A stretch of DNA of 64,000 nucleotides from JAGTVG01 sp942491935 (GTDB lineage Bacteria; Bacteroidota; Bacteroidia; Cytophagales; Cyclobacteriaceae), in the NCBI GenBank assembly GCA_942491935.1, contig CALOCZ010000020.1, positions 1-64,000 on the forward strand. The letters run 5' to 3'. Made by a program: the position numbers and the translations under genes. Shown here piece after piece: positions 1 to 10,275 of the stretch (its first letter is position 1; every line of letters starts with the position of its first letter). The notes under the pieces are model-generated. The model was not told the DNA's origin and searched no databases. It saw nothing but the letters and a program-made list of their open reading frames with translations.

Positions 1-2
1 AG

Positions 3-71
3 TACAGGGAGCAGCTGGGTATCCTCCCGGCGAGGCACCGGAAAAGAGTACTAGATATTGAAAGCACTTAA
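3..71 (+). CDS. C-terminal tail of an unidentified protein (partial)
   Basis: An open frame enters from the left edge and gives 22 codons (YREQLGILPARHRK...) before TAA at 69-71, 16 nt before lipA. The other two forward frames stop at 52-54 and 59-61. The charged, protein-like tail and the close spacing suggest the upstream gene of the lipA operon, perhaps another lipoate-pathway or dehydrogenase-complex gene. Too little is present to identify it. Confidence 0.3.
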   Translation, partial: YREQLGILPARHRKRVLDIEST

Positions 72-87
72 GTTGACGGGCCGATAG

Positions 88-1000
88 ATGACATTCATCA
101 CGAGTACACGCCGCAGCGAGAGGCTTCCCGCGTGGCTCAGGAGGAAGATTCCCCTTTTGCCACGGAGTCCTCAAGGATCGAGGGAGCTGTCAGGGCAGGA
201 GGACCTGCATACGATCTGCAGGGAGGGTCTCTGCCCCAACAGGGCCGAGTGTTATTCGAAGGGCAAGGTCACCTTCATGATGCTCGGTGATGTCTGTACG
301 CGCGGGTGCGGATTCTGCTCTGTGACGAATGGCTCGCCCAAAGCGCCAGGCCCCGGGGAGCCGAAGAAGATCGCCGATGCATCGAGCGAACTGGGCCTCG
401 AGCACGTGATTGTCACTTCGGTAACAAGCGACGACCTAAGCCGGACGGAGGAGCCTTGTTGTTCGTCAGGGTCATCGGGGCGCTTCGCATGCCCTCGATC
501 CCGCCCCGGTCGTCGAGGTGCTCGTGCCCGATTTCGGCGGCGACCTCGATGCACTCGGCACGGTGCTCGATGCCGGACCGGATATTTTCTCACACAACAT
601 GGAAACAGTAAGAAGACTTTATCCGGAGATAAGGAAGGGGGCCGATTATGACTGGTCACTTCTTCCTCTCTCCGAGGCGAAGAAACGGAAGAGGGAGGTG
701 CTCACGAAGTCGTCGTTCATGCTCGGTCTGGGCGAGACGACAGAAGAGATCTACAGCGCGCTCGGTGACCTGAGGTCCGCCGGAGTGGATTTTACCGCTC
801 TCGGACAGTACTTGCGTCCCGGGCTGGATCAGGCGCCGGTCGAACGGTACCTGAGCCCCGAGGAGTTCTCGGAAATCGGGAACCGGGGGCGCGCGATGGG
901 GTTTCTCGAAGTGACGGCGGGGCCCCTGGTAAGAAGTTCGTACCAGGAAAACCGCGCGGGAGTTCGTCGCAATAATTGCCGGACGACACCGGCTGGTTGA
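88..1000 (+). CDS. lipA: lipoyl synthase LipA (frameshifted)
   Basis: Radical-SAM enzyme that inserts two sulfurs into protein-bound octanoyl groups to make the lipoyl cofactor of 2-oxoacid dehydrogenases and the glycine cleavage system. The auxiliary-cluster motif C-x4-C-x5-C (CREGLCPNRAEC) is followed by the radical-SAM motif CTRGCGFC. The C-terminal half has the typical VPDFGG and HNMETV stretches and the GLGET motif. The reconstructed length of about 303 residues matches the family. The reading frame changes near 435-445 and again near 500-515, so the gene is broken as written; sequencing indels are likely because the conserved protein resumes after each. hpf follows within 20 nt. Confidence 0.9.
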
Positions 1001-1017
1001 TGCGAGGAGGATGTGCG

Positions 1018-1565
1018 ATGATTATCACGACCACTGCAAGACATTTTGAAGCCAGTCCAGAACTCAATGAGCACATAGAAGACAGGATAGGCAAGCTGAA
1101 ACGATACTTCGATCATATTCTCAATGTCGACGTCATCATGGACGTCCAGAAATTCCGTCATATAGCCGAGGTGAATGTCCATGTGAATGGGCATGATTTC
1201 ACGGCCAAGGAAGAATCCGAGGACATGTACGGCTCGATCGATCTTTCGGCCAAGAGCCTCGAGCGTCAGATAAAAAGTTCAAGGAGAAGCTGATCGACAA
1301 TCACCATCACCCGAAGAAGAACGGCTTTAAACCTGCTTCCGCCGAGAAGATCATCAAGGCGGAGAGTGTCGACATCGAGGGCGGAATCGACGTGCTCAAG
1401 CAGGTATCGCACGAGATAACGCATCTCAACGTTGAGGAAGCGATAATCGCGATGGTGGACGAGGAAAGAGATTTTCTCCTTTTCAATAACACTGAATCGG
1501 GTAAACTGGACTTCGTGTACAAGCGGTCCGACGGCCATTATGGGGTCCTCGACAGTCTGGACTGA
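1018..1565 (+). CDS. hpf: ribosome hibernation promoting factor, long form (frameshifted)
   Basis: Binds the 30S subunit and dimerises ribosomes in stationary phase. The N-terminal RaiA/HPF domain begins MIITTTARHFEASPEL. The C-terminal dimerisation domain (EEAIIAMVDEERDFLLFNN, then YKRSDGHYG) lies in another frame after a shift near 1270. The reconstructed length of about 180 residues fits long HPF. The start at 1018 is preceded by GAGGAGG at 1004-1010, which favours it over the in-frame ATG-like codons further upstream. The order hpf-hprK-PTS IIA resembles the rpoN-linked PTS region of Proteobacteria. Confidence 0.88.
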
Positions 1566-1598
1566 CGTCGCCGTCGATACTCGATACGGAGGAAGCCA

Positions 1599-2566
1599 GT
1601 GCCACAGGAATACACGGTAAAGGAATTCTTCGAGGACAACTCGGAGGAATTCGACCTCGAGGCGCTAACTGAGAACCTCGAGGGGCCGATACAGATCACC
1701 AGCCAGGACATCCACAGGCCGGCGTTCGCGCTGACAGGATTCATGGAGAACTTTCTCCACAAACGTATACAGATCATAGGCGAGACCGAGTTGCTCTACC
1801 TCGAGTCGCTCAACGAGGAGCCAGGTCTCCGATGCTGTTCGCGGGTCTTTTCACAGAATATGCCCTGCATCATCGTGTCGAAGGGCCTTGACGTGCCCAA
1901 GCGCTGCTCGACCTTGGCGGTCGAGCACGGGATACCGGTGCTGCGGACAACGATGTGGACGACCGAGTTCATCCATGACCTGACGGGGCATCTCGAGCTG
2001 ATATTCGCGCCGACGACGATGATCCACGGCTCGCTCGTCGATGTCTATGGGGTGGGGCTGCTCTTTTCGGGACGCAGCGCTATCGGCAAGAGCGAGATAG
2101 CGCTCGACCTCGTCGAGAGGGGCCACGGTCATCGCGGACGATGTCGTCGAGGTCTTCAGGCACGGGGACGCCATCCTGGGGCGCGGGCGCGAGCACCTCA
2201 AACACTACATGGAGATCCGCGGCATAGGTATCATCAACGTGATGGACGTTTTCGGGATCAGGGCCGTAAGGATCCAGAGGAAGTCGAGGTTGTCCGTGCA
2301 GCTCGAGGACTGGGACCCGTCGAAGGACTGGGACCGTCACGGGCTGGATGAGCACTATACGGATATCCGCCGGCATCGATGTGCGTCAGGTCGTCATCCC
2401 GATCTTTCCCGGCAAGAATATCACTGTAATCCCAGAGACGGTCGCGCTCAATCACATGCTCAAGATCTACGGCATCGACGCTGCCAAGCGCCTCGACCAG
2501 CAGCTGCTCGACATGATGGAGAGCGACAAGAAGACAAGACGATATCTTCTCTACGATCACGAGTAG
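1599..2566 (+). CDS. hprK: HPr kinase/phosphorylase (frameshifted)
   Basis: Bifunctional enzyme that phosphorylates or dephosphorylates Ser46 of HPr in response to sugar metabolites. The N-terminal domain is followed by a P-loop (SGRSAIGKSE), the basic/acidic segment with ADDVVEV, and the HPrK signature MEIRGIGIINV. The last conserved part (GIDVRQVVIPIFPGKNI) precedes the stop. The protein is spread over three frames, with shifts near 2120 and near 2355. About 322 residues is the usual size. Its substrate HPr is encoded at 7095-7367 and keeps Ser46, so kinase and target are in one locus. Confidence 0.9.
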
Positions 2567-2571
2567 GAGCC

Positions 2572-2967
2572 ATGACGGACAAGGACATTACCGGAATCGT
2601 TGTCACCCACGGACAACTGGGCGAGGAGCTTCTCAGGACTGTCGGCCTTATAGTCGGAGATGTCCATGACTGCTATGCGCTGTCGGGCTCCGATCTGGGA
2701 GACGAGAAAGTCATCAAGGCGATTCACGAGATACTCGACGCCAATGATGCGAGCAGAGCGGTTGTCTTCGTCGATTATTTCGGCGGTTCCTGCGGCGCTT
2801 CGTGCGTGAGGGCGACCCGCGATCTCGAAGGCGTCAAGGTCATCAGCGGCGTGAACCTGCCGATACTGCTCGATTTCGTGACGAAGCAGGGGGTCATGTG
2901 GTTCGACGAGATCGTGGACCATCAGATCCAGAGCGGCCAGGAAAGCGTCAGGGTCATAGATATCTGA
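2572..2967 (+). CDS. PTS mannose-family EIIA component
   Basis: Cytoplasmic phosphocarrier of a mannose/sorbose-type PTS (EIIA-man fold). The phosphorylated histidine is His13 in VVTHGQLGEELL near the N-terminus; the FVDYFGGSCGASC segment and the final WFDEIVDHQIQ region fit the family. At 131 residues it is a complete single domain, not fused to IIB as in E. coli ManX. The start lies 6 nt after the hprK stop. IIB follows 45 nt later. Confidence 0.88.
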   Translation: MTDKDITGIVVTHGQLGEELLRTVGLIVGDVHDCYALSGSDLGDEKVIKAIHEILDANDASRAVVFVDYFGGSCGASCVRATRDLEGVKVISGVNLPILLDFVTKQGVMWFDEIVDHQIQSGQESVRVIDI

Positions 2968-3012
2968 CAGGGCAAGATCCCACAGAACAGCCACAGGACC
3001 GAGGAACTAGCG

Positions 3013-3491
3013 ATGGTGATTCTGTTCCGTATAGACGACAGACTTATACACGCGCAGGTCGTCGTGGGCTGGGAAGGGGAGCTCAAGCCGGACAGGATTG
3101 TACTTGCCGACGACCTGGTCAGCGCCGAGGACTGGGAGAAGGAGCTGTACGCCAGCGCCGGCGAGCCCGACTTCAAGGCCTCGGTTCTCCCGCTCGGTGG
3201 TGCGGTCGAGCAGGTCCGGCGGCGGCGTGTTCGACGGAAAAGATCTTCCTGCTGGGTCAGGGGGCCGGCCGGAAGCGATGGAGATGCCTTAAGATGGGAC
3301 TGGGACGATGATCGAGATAAATGTCGGGGGGCTTCATTTCCGCGAGAGACGTAAACAGATCACGGATAACGTCTGGGTCGACGACGGTGAGAGAGGAGCT
3401 CCTGCGCGACATAATGAAGAAGGGTATAACGCTCGAAGCGAGGGCGCTTCCGGGCGACAAGAGGATAACGATCAATTCAAAGGTAGTATGA
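3013..3491 (+). CDS. PTS mannose/sorbose-family EIIB component (frameshifted)
   Basis: Accepts phosphate from EIIA and passes it to sugar bound by IIC/IID. The active-site loop RIDDRLIHAQV contains His13. Beyond a shift near 3220 the protein continues through GWDD, IEINVGGLHFRERRKQITD and ends SKVV at TGA 3489-3491. About 159 residues matches PF03830 proteins. The stop overlaps an ATG (ATGA) of the GH57 gene, which implies translational coupling. More than one single-base indel is needed to restore the full reading frame between 3220 and 3400. Confidence 0.82.
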
Positions 3492-5605
3492 CGATAAGGC
3501 GGAAGCTTATGCCGGGCAAGGTCACATTCATTTTCGGGCTCCACAATCATCAGCCGGTCGGTAATTTCGATCACGTTATCGGGGAGGCCTACGAGAGGTC
3601 CTACCTTCCGTTCATTGAGGTGATGAAGGACTACCCCGGCATCCCCTTCGCGCTTCACTGCAGCGGGATCCTCTGGGACTGGTTCGCCGAAAAACATCCC
3701 GAGTACTCCGAAGCCGTCGCTTCGATGGCGGCATCGGGCCAGGCCGAGATCATGTCAGGCGGCTATTACGAGCCTATCCTCACTATAAACCCCGAGAGGG
3801 ACCGGCAGGGGCAGCTTGCCATGATGAAGGAATTCATCGAGGGCAGGTTCGGCTCCGGGCCGCGCGCGGCTGCTGGCTGACAGAGAGGATATGGGATCCG
3901 CACCTGCCCGACACCCTCTCGAAGGCGGGTCTCGAGTACGTGATCGTAGACGACTCACATTTCAAGAGCACCGGTTTCAAGATCGAGCAGATGCGCGGGT
4001 TCTACCTCTCCGAGGAGAACGGCCGGTACATCAACGTATTCCCGATAGACAAGACTCTACGGTACCTCGTTCCCTTTCACGAGCCGCACGAGGTGATAGC
4101 TCACCTCAGGTCGATATCGGAGGAGCCCGGCATCGAGAGGAAGATCGCCGTACTGGCCGACGACGGGGGAGAAGTTCGGCCTCTGGACCGGAACTCACGA
4201 CCTCGTATACAAGAACCAGTGGCTGCGCCGATTTGCGACGAACTGATGAAGAACTCCGACTGGCTCACCGTATCCACTTTCTCGAAGGTCATCGACGAGA
4301 CACCCCCGAGGGGGATCGTCTATCTTCCTACCGCTTCGTACAGTGAGATGATGGAATGGGCGCTGCCCCTGCGCGCGCAAGAGCAGTACCAGGATGCGAA
4401 AGGCATCTCGAGGGGAGCGGGCGTTTCCCCGATGCTGCCGGGAGGTCGTAAAGGGCGGCTTCTGGCGCAACTTCCTCGTCAAGTACGAGGAGAGCGAACT
4501 GGATGCACAAGAGGATGCTCCGCGCGCGAGCAGGCTTCTCGAAGACTCAGGCGGGGATGATGCCGGGGCGAAGAGCCACCTCTACCAGGCCCAGTGCAAC
4601 TGCGCCTACTGGCACGGCCTCTTCGGCGGCCTCTATCTGCCCCATCTGCGAAGCGCGATATTCAAGCATGCTCGAGACTGAGGCGATGGTGAGAGCGGCA
4701 CCTTCGAGCGCGGGGACATCGACGGTGACGGAGTGGAGGAAGTGATCTTTACCTCCGGGAAGATGCAGGCCTTCTTCAAGGCGAAGGGGGGTGTCCTGCG
4801 TGAGCTCGATGACATGCGGACGAAGTTCAACATCACCGATACCCTGACGCGCCGCGAAGAGATATATCACAAGGGTCTTGCTGACATCGGAAAAGAAGGC
4901 GGGAACGGGAACGAACCTGTCAGCATCCACAACCTCGCCACCGCGAAGGAGAAGGGGCTCCGAGAAGAAGCTCCTATACGACCGCTGGCCGAAGGCATCG
5001 CTGTCCGACAGGTTCATGCCGGCCGATACCACTCTCGGCGCCTTCGCGGCGGGCACATACACCGAGCTTGGTGATTTTGTCGACGGACTCTACGAAGTCG
5101 AGACCGAAAACGACAATATCATAATCATGAACCGGGCCGGTCTCGTCGGCTCCGAACGTGCCCATGTCCGTAAGATGGTGACCATCGACGGCGCTGACTG
5201 CTCGATGAAGGTGGACTATACCATCATAGCAGGCAGAAACGGGCTCTCATGTCTCTTCGCCGTAGAGAACGTCTTTCCTTCCTCGCCGGGGACGCTCCCG
5301 ACAGGTATTTCGATATCCCGGGCCGCGAGATCTCAGGGGGCAGAAACCTTGCTTCCAGTGGTGTCGAAGAGGAAGTCGCTCTCCTGAGGATGGTCGACGA
5401 ATGGCTCGACCTTTCGCTGAAGATGGAGTTTTCGCCGGGCACGGATGTCTGGCGATACCCGATCGAGACCGTCTCGAACTCCGATTCGGGTTTCGAGAGG
5501 GTCTACCAGGGCTCGGCCGTTGTGGCCGTGAGAAAGCTGGACCTGGGGCCGGACGAATCGGAAACGTTTGTCTTGAGATTCGGCATCCTGCCGGCGCGCC
5601 AATGA
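3488..5605 (+). CDS. GH57 4-alpha-glucanotransferase/amylase family protein (frameshifted)
   Basis: Cytoplasmic alpha-glucan-acting enzyme of glycoside hydrolase family 57. The NodB-like barrel opens with FIFGLHNHQPVGNFDHV. The likely nucleophile is the Glu of CWLTERIWDPH (codon 3883-3885), and the likely acid/base Asp is in VLADDGGEKFG (near 4157). The later parts resemble DUF1925 and DUF1926, as in Thermococcus 4-alpha-glucanotransferase, and the reconstructed length of about 700 residues agrees. At least four frameshifts interrupt it (near 3865, 4165, 4440 and 4500-5240). Two starts are possible: 3488, overlapping the IIB stop, or 3509, which begins at the conserved domain. It sits between PTS IIB and IIC. 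Confidence 0.85.
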
Positions 5606-5626
5606 TCTGGAGCTGAGATACTGATC

Positions 5627-6338
5627 ATGCATCCCCTTCTTGTCGCATCTCTTCTCGGGGGAGCGCTTTCCTTCGAGTACCGGACGTCGATCAGGCTCTA
5701 CCTGTCGGCGCCGCTGGTCAGCGGGCTCATAACGGGCCTTCTGCTCGGGAAACCCCTACATGGGCTCCTGGCGGGGGTGCTGATGCAGCTTCTCTTTATC
5801 GGTTCTGTGAGGCTCAGGGGGAGGCCTGAGGCGGATCTGCCCCCGGCTGGGTGTGATCGCCGCGGCCGCCTTCATCATAGTCTCCCGTGATACGGGCAGG
5901 GTCACGACGATAGACGGGCTGATCCTGTTCTGGTCGCTTCTGCTCGGGCTTGTCTGACCGCCGCCTTCGGCTCGATATTCTATACTCAGTGGGAAAAGTT
6001 CGCGGCGAGGACCCGCCGGCAGCGGGCTCGAACTCGCCCGTAAGGGACGGACGAGCTCCGCTTCGGCGATTCACCTCGGTCTATCCCTCGTACACTTCGC
6101 CTGGGGTTTCCTGGTGGTCCTGGTGGTGCTGCTGCCGGGGCTCGCGGCTGTGAGATATCTCTCTACGGGGATCGATGTCCTGTCGGCCGGATCGATGGGA
6201 TCGCTTCCCGTTTCTCATCCCCCTGGTCGCAGCCGGAGCGATCCTGAAGCTTCTTCGGTGACCGGACGAGGCTCTTCTGGTTCGGAGCGGGATTTCTCAT
6301 CGCCGCTCGTATTCTTCATATTCGGGGGAGGCGTATGA
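5627..6338 (+). CDS. PTS mannose-family EIIC component (frameshifted)
   Basis: Membrane permease subunit of the mannose-type PTS. The N-terminus (MHPLLVASLLGGALSFEYRT) and LLFIGSVRLRGRPEADLP fit IIC proteins, and several hydrophobic helices follow. The frame is lost near 5840 and again in the 5950-6090 and 6200-6310 segments. The C-terminus reads LVFFIFGGGV and stops at TGA 6336-6338, overlapping the IID start ATG at 6335. The reconstructed size of about 236 residues is normal. Confidence 0.8.
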
Positions 6339-7063
6339 TCTGGCTCGCCATCGATACTGTCTGGCGACTCTTCTTCATGCAGGGCTCCCGGAACGGCCGC
6401 ACGATCGACGGGCTCGGCTTCTTCCATGTCATGGAGCCCCTCGTAAGGCGCCTGGACCGCACGGGGCAGGACAAGGGTGAGGCCGCCTCGAGATATACCG
6501 GATATTTCAACTGTAATCCTCTGATGGCCTCATATATAGCCGGCGCCCTGACGAGGATGGAACTCGATGCGGCCGGCGAGGGCGGGCTGGACGCTCGGAA
6601 AGCCGAAAGGGTCAAAGATACGATGTCGTCCGTTCTGACTGCCAGGGGGGACTATTTTGTCGAAATGGTGCTCCTTCTCGTTTCGTTGACAATCGGAAGT
6701 ATTTTTGCTATCTATACGTGGTATGCCGGACCGGTCGTCTTTCTGGCTCTATATAATCTGTATAATTTCCGTATTAGGATAGGCGGTTACCGGACAGGCC
6801 TGCATCTCGGAGAGGGCACTGGACGGGTGCTGGCGGCGCAACTGCTGAAAGAGCAGAAGCTGCTCGGTTCGATCGGGGCCTTTTCCGCCGGGGTCCTCGT
6901 GGCCCTTTTGACGGTCAGGGCCTGGAGATTCGGTGGACCGCGCATCGCCGCCGCAGGAGTGGTGCTGGCGGCTGCGGCCTGGCTCGCCAGGGGACGGATG
7001 TCCATGCTCAAGACGGCCTTTCTGCTGCTCCTGGCGGCAGGGGTCTTTCTTACACTGTGGTAG
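6335..7063 (+). CDS. PTS mannose-family EIID component
   Basis: Second membrane subunit that forms the sugar translocator with IIC. Intact at 242 residues. Family features visible are FFMQGSRNGRTIDGLGFF, the segment around FNCNPLMASYIAGA, and hydrophobic helices at about residues 108-150 and in the last 70 residues. The start codon overlaps the IIC stop. The C-terminal helical region with a leucine/alanine-rich end is slightly unusual but within the family's range. Confidence 0.87.
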   Translation: MIWLAIDTVWRLFFMQGSRNGRTIDGLGFFHVMEPLVRRLDRTGQDKGEAASRYTGYFNCNPLMASYIAGALTRMELDAAGEGGLDARKAERVKDTMSSVLTARGDYFVEMVLLLVSLTIGSIFAIYTWYAGPVVFLALYNLYNFRIRIGGYRTGLHLGEGTGRVLAAQLLKEQKLLGSIGAFSAGVLVALLTVRAWRFGGPRIAAAGVVLAAAAWLARGRMSMLKTAFLLLLAAGVFLTLW

Positions 7064-7094
7064 ATGACTGCCTGAAAAGGACAGGCTTTAAGAT

Positions 7095-7367
7095 ATGGTC
7101 ACCAGCAAGGTCAAGGTCCTCAACAAGACCGGTATACACCTGAGACTTGCCAACCTGATCGTCAATGCCGCCTCGCAGTTCGAGTCGGCGGTGATGCTGG
7201 AGAAGGACGGTCTCGAGGTGAACGCGAAGAGCATGCTCGGAGTGGCGATGCTTGGCGCCGAGCAGGGGGCCGAACTGATGTTGAATATAGATGGAAGCGA
7301 CGAGGAAGAAGCCCTGGATACTCTGACCGGACTGTTCGAGACGAACTTCGGCAGAGAGGTGGTCTGA
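7095..7367 (+). CDS. ptsH: phosphocarrier protein HPr
   Basis: Small cytosolic phosphocarrier between enzyme I and EIIA. His15 lies in NKTGIHLRLANLIV and Ser46, the HprK target, in NAKSMLGVAML; both positions match classical numbering. The active-site loop reads His-Leu-Arg-Leu instead of the usual His-Ala-Arg-Pro, so Pro18 is missing. 90 residues is full length. The stop overlaps the ptsI start (TGATG at 7365-7369), a typical ptsHI arrangement. Confidence 0.93.
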   Translation: MVTSKVKVLNKTGIHLRLANLIVNAASQFESAVMLEKDGLEVNAKSMLGVAMLGAEQGAELMLNIDGSDEEEALDTLTGLFETNFGREVV

Positions 7368-9181
7368 TGGATCGGATGGATCGCGAGCATATAGAAAAGA
7401 CAGAGATGATATTCGATGGTATCCCCGCGTCGCCGGGGATCGCCTTCGGGGAGGCCTTCGTCCTCAATGTCGAGGACGTTTCGGTCGAAGACGAGCGGAT
7501 AGGCGCCGATATGGTCGAGCCGGAGATCGCCAGGTTCGAGGTGGCGCTCGTCGAGACGCAGAAAGAGCTGAAGGCCCTCGCCCACGCCCTCGAGGAGGAG
7601 ATGGGCAGGGATCACGCCAAGATCCTCGACTCGCATGTCATGATGCTCGCCGACGCGGTCATGCGCAAGGACACGGTCGATATGATCAGCACCGAGCATG
7701 TCTCGGCGCCGTGCGCTTTCCACCGCGTGATCGACAAGACTCTCAGGGCGTTCGACCAGATCGAGGACCAGTACCTCAAGGAGCGGTCCGAGGATGTCCG
7801 AGACGTCAGGCGGCGCGTCATCAGGAACCTGCTCGGCCAGAAGGTCGACGGGCTCGTCAACCTTCGCAAGGAAGCGATCGTCGTCGGGAAGAACCTGACA
7901 CCGTCCGATACGATGGGATTCAAACGCAAGTATGTGAAGGCCTTCGTCTCCGACATGGGCGGCTCTACCTCCCACGCCGCGATCATAGCCAGGTCACACG
8001 GTATCCCCGCTGTCGTCGGGGCCGAAGGATTCAGCGCCCACGCCAAACCATACGACAAGATCATTGACGATGGAACGGCCGGACAGGTCGTTATCAATAC
8101 CACCCCCGAGACGGTCAAGCTGTACGAGGTGGCCAGAGAGAGGTTCAAGCTGCTCGAGGCCGAGCTGCTGACACTGAAGGACTACCCCGCCGTTACGCTC
8201 GACGGCCGAACGATCGAGCTGTCCGGCAATATAGAGTCTGCCGACGAGCTCGATGACGTTGTCAGTCACGGAGCGAAAGGGATCGGCCTCTTCAGAACGG
8301 AGTACTTCTTCATGGGGCGGGGGACTCTTCCCGGCGAGGAGGAGCAGTACAGGTTCTACTCCGACGTCGTAAAAAGGATCGCGCCCGATCCCGGTCATCG
8401 TAAGGACCCTCGATATCGGCGGCGACAAGATCGCCAACTGGGTCGATGACGGGCCGGAGGAGAATCCCTTCATGGGATGGCGCGGCATCAGGTTCACCCT
8501 TTCGAGAAAAGATATCTTCCGGACCCAGCTGCGGGCGATTTACAGGGCCGCGGCGCATGGCCGGGTCAGGATAATGTTCCCCATGGTATCGGTCGTCGAA
8601 GAGGTAAGGGCGGCGCTCGCTATCTGCGATGAGGTCAAGGAGGACCTGCATAAGGAGAGGTACCAGTACGGCAAGGATGTCGAGATAGGCATTATGATCG
8701 AGACCCCGTCAGCTGTCGCGCTGGCCGATCACCTCGCCAAGGAGGTCGATTTCTTCAGCATCGGCTCGAACGACCTCGTGCAGTATACGCTTGCCGTCGA
8801 CAGGGGTAACTCACGGATAGCCTATCTCTACGACGAACTGCACCCGAGCATCATCAGGATGATCAACGATACGGTGCAGGCTGCGCACAAGAACAACATA
8901 TGGGCCGGACTCTGCGGCGAGATGACCGCAAGCGCCGGCGTCCACGGAACGCTCCTGCTGATCGGCGGCGGGCCTCGACGAGCTCAGCGCGCCCGGCTTT
9001 CCTGATCCCCGAGGTCAAGAAGATCATCAGGTCCGTCACTTACGACGAGACAAAGACGCTGCTCAAGAAAGCGCTGAGGAAATCGACAGCAGCGGAGATC
9101 CGGACTCTCATCGACAAGTACCTCAAGGACAAGAGGCCGGAGCTGCAGGAATTCGCGATAAAGGGTTCGAAACAGGAATAG
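7367..9181 (+). CDS. ptsI: phosphoenolpyruvate-protein phosphotransferase, enzyme I (frameshifted)
   Basis: Transfers phosphate from PEP to HPr. The N-terminal HPr-binding and phosphohistidine domains contain the active His in GGSTSHAAIIARSHGIP. The PEP-binding barrel shows GIGLFRTEYFFMGR, FPMVSVVEEV, IGIMIETPSA, FFSIGSNDLVQYTL and the catalytic Cys in WAGLCGEMTA. The frame shifts near 8390 and near 8965, and about 604 residues result, close to the usual 570-580 plus a short N-terminal extension. It supplies phosphate to the IIA/IIB/IIC/IID components of the same operon. Confidence 0.92.
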
Positions 9182-9197
9182 ACCCGGAGGAGACGGG

Positions 9198-10275
9198 ATG
9201 GCTCCCGACCATTCGGCAAGACATTACGGGATAGACACCGAAAGGATGCTCGACAAGGTCCTCGGACTGCCGGACCAGATGGCCGAGGCGTGGGATCTCG
9301 CCGACGAGCTGGCCGAATGCATGCCGGCCGGGGCGCAGACCCTGATCATCTGCGGGATGGGCGGGAGCGCCATCGGCGGACAGCTTCTGCGCGACCTGAT
9401 AGCCGAAGACTCTGACGTCTCGGTGCATATCGAGAGAGGCTACACCCTGCCCGCGTTCGCGGGGAAGGATACCCCGGTCGTCTGTATAAGCTACAGCGGC
9501 AACACCGAGGAGGTCCTCGGCTGCTTTCGCGACGGGCTCGAGAGAGGGCGCGCCTATGGCCGTCATCTCATCGGGGGGCATCCTCACGGATGAGGCGAAG
9601 AAGGCGGGGATCCCGGGTCTGCTCATACCTGGCGGGATGCCGCCGAGAGCGGCGCTCGGCTACCTCTTCACTCCCCTGCTGAAGCTCGCTTCATGCTGGG
9701 GATTCTGCTCGATCGATGAGGAGGAGTTCAGGTCGGTGCTTCGGAAGACGCGCAAGCTCCTCGACAAGTGTTCCCTCGAGGCTGACCTCGCCGGGAACAC
9801 GCCGATGCAGCTGGCCAAGAGGCTCTACGGGAAGATCCCGCTCGTGTACAGCGCCAACGGGCTCCTCGTCGGGGCAGCGTACAGGTGGAAGTGCCAGTTC
9901 AACGAGAACAGCAAGTGCATGGCCTTCGTCAATAATTTCCCCGAGCTGGGCCACAACGAGATAATGGGCTGGGACAGCCCTGAGAAGATACTGCAGGAGA
10001 TATTCCTCGTAATGCTCACCGATGTCGACGACCACCCGAGGGTGGGCAAGAGGATGGACGTGACTTACGAGATGCTCGAGCCGCTGGCGGCTGGAGCGAT
10101 CAAGCTCAACAGCGTCGGAGGTCCGGGGTTCGCGGGGAGGCTCGCCAGGCTCCTTTCGATAGTCGCCCTCGGCGACCTCACGAGCGTATATCTCGCCGTG
10201 GAGTCGGGGAAGGACCCCACGCCGATAGACAAGATAGAAGAGATCAAGAATCTGCTCAGATCGGAGGATGAATGA
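9198..10275 (+). CDS. bifunctional phosphoglucose/phosphomannose isomerase (frameshifted)
   Basis: Archaeal-type isomerase of glucose-6-phosphate/mannose-6-phosphate and fructose-6-phosphate. Two SIS domains are visible: GMGGSAIGG and ISYSGNTEEVL in the first, and the PF10432-like C-terminal domain with VYSANGLLVGAAYRWKCQFNENSK and NNFPELGHNEIMGW. One frameshift lies near 9550. The reconstructed length of about 358 residues is normal. It would channel the phosphosugar delivered by the mannose-type PTS into glycolysis. The stop overlaps the next start (ATGA at 10272). Confidence 0.9.
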
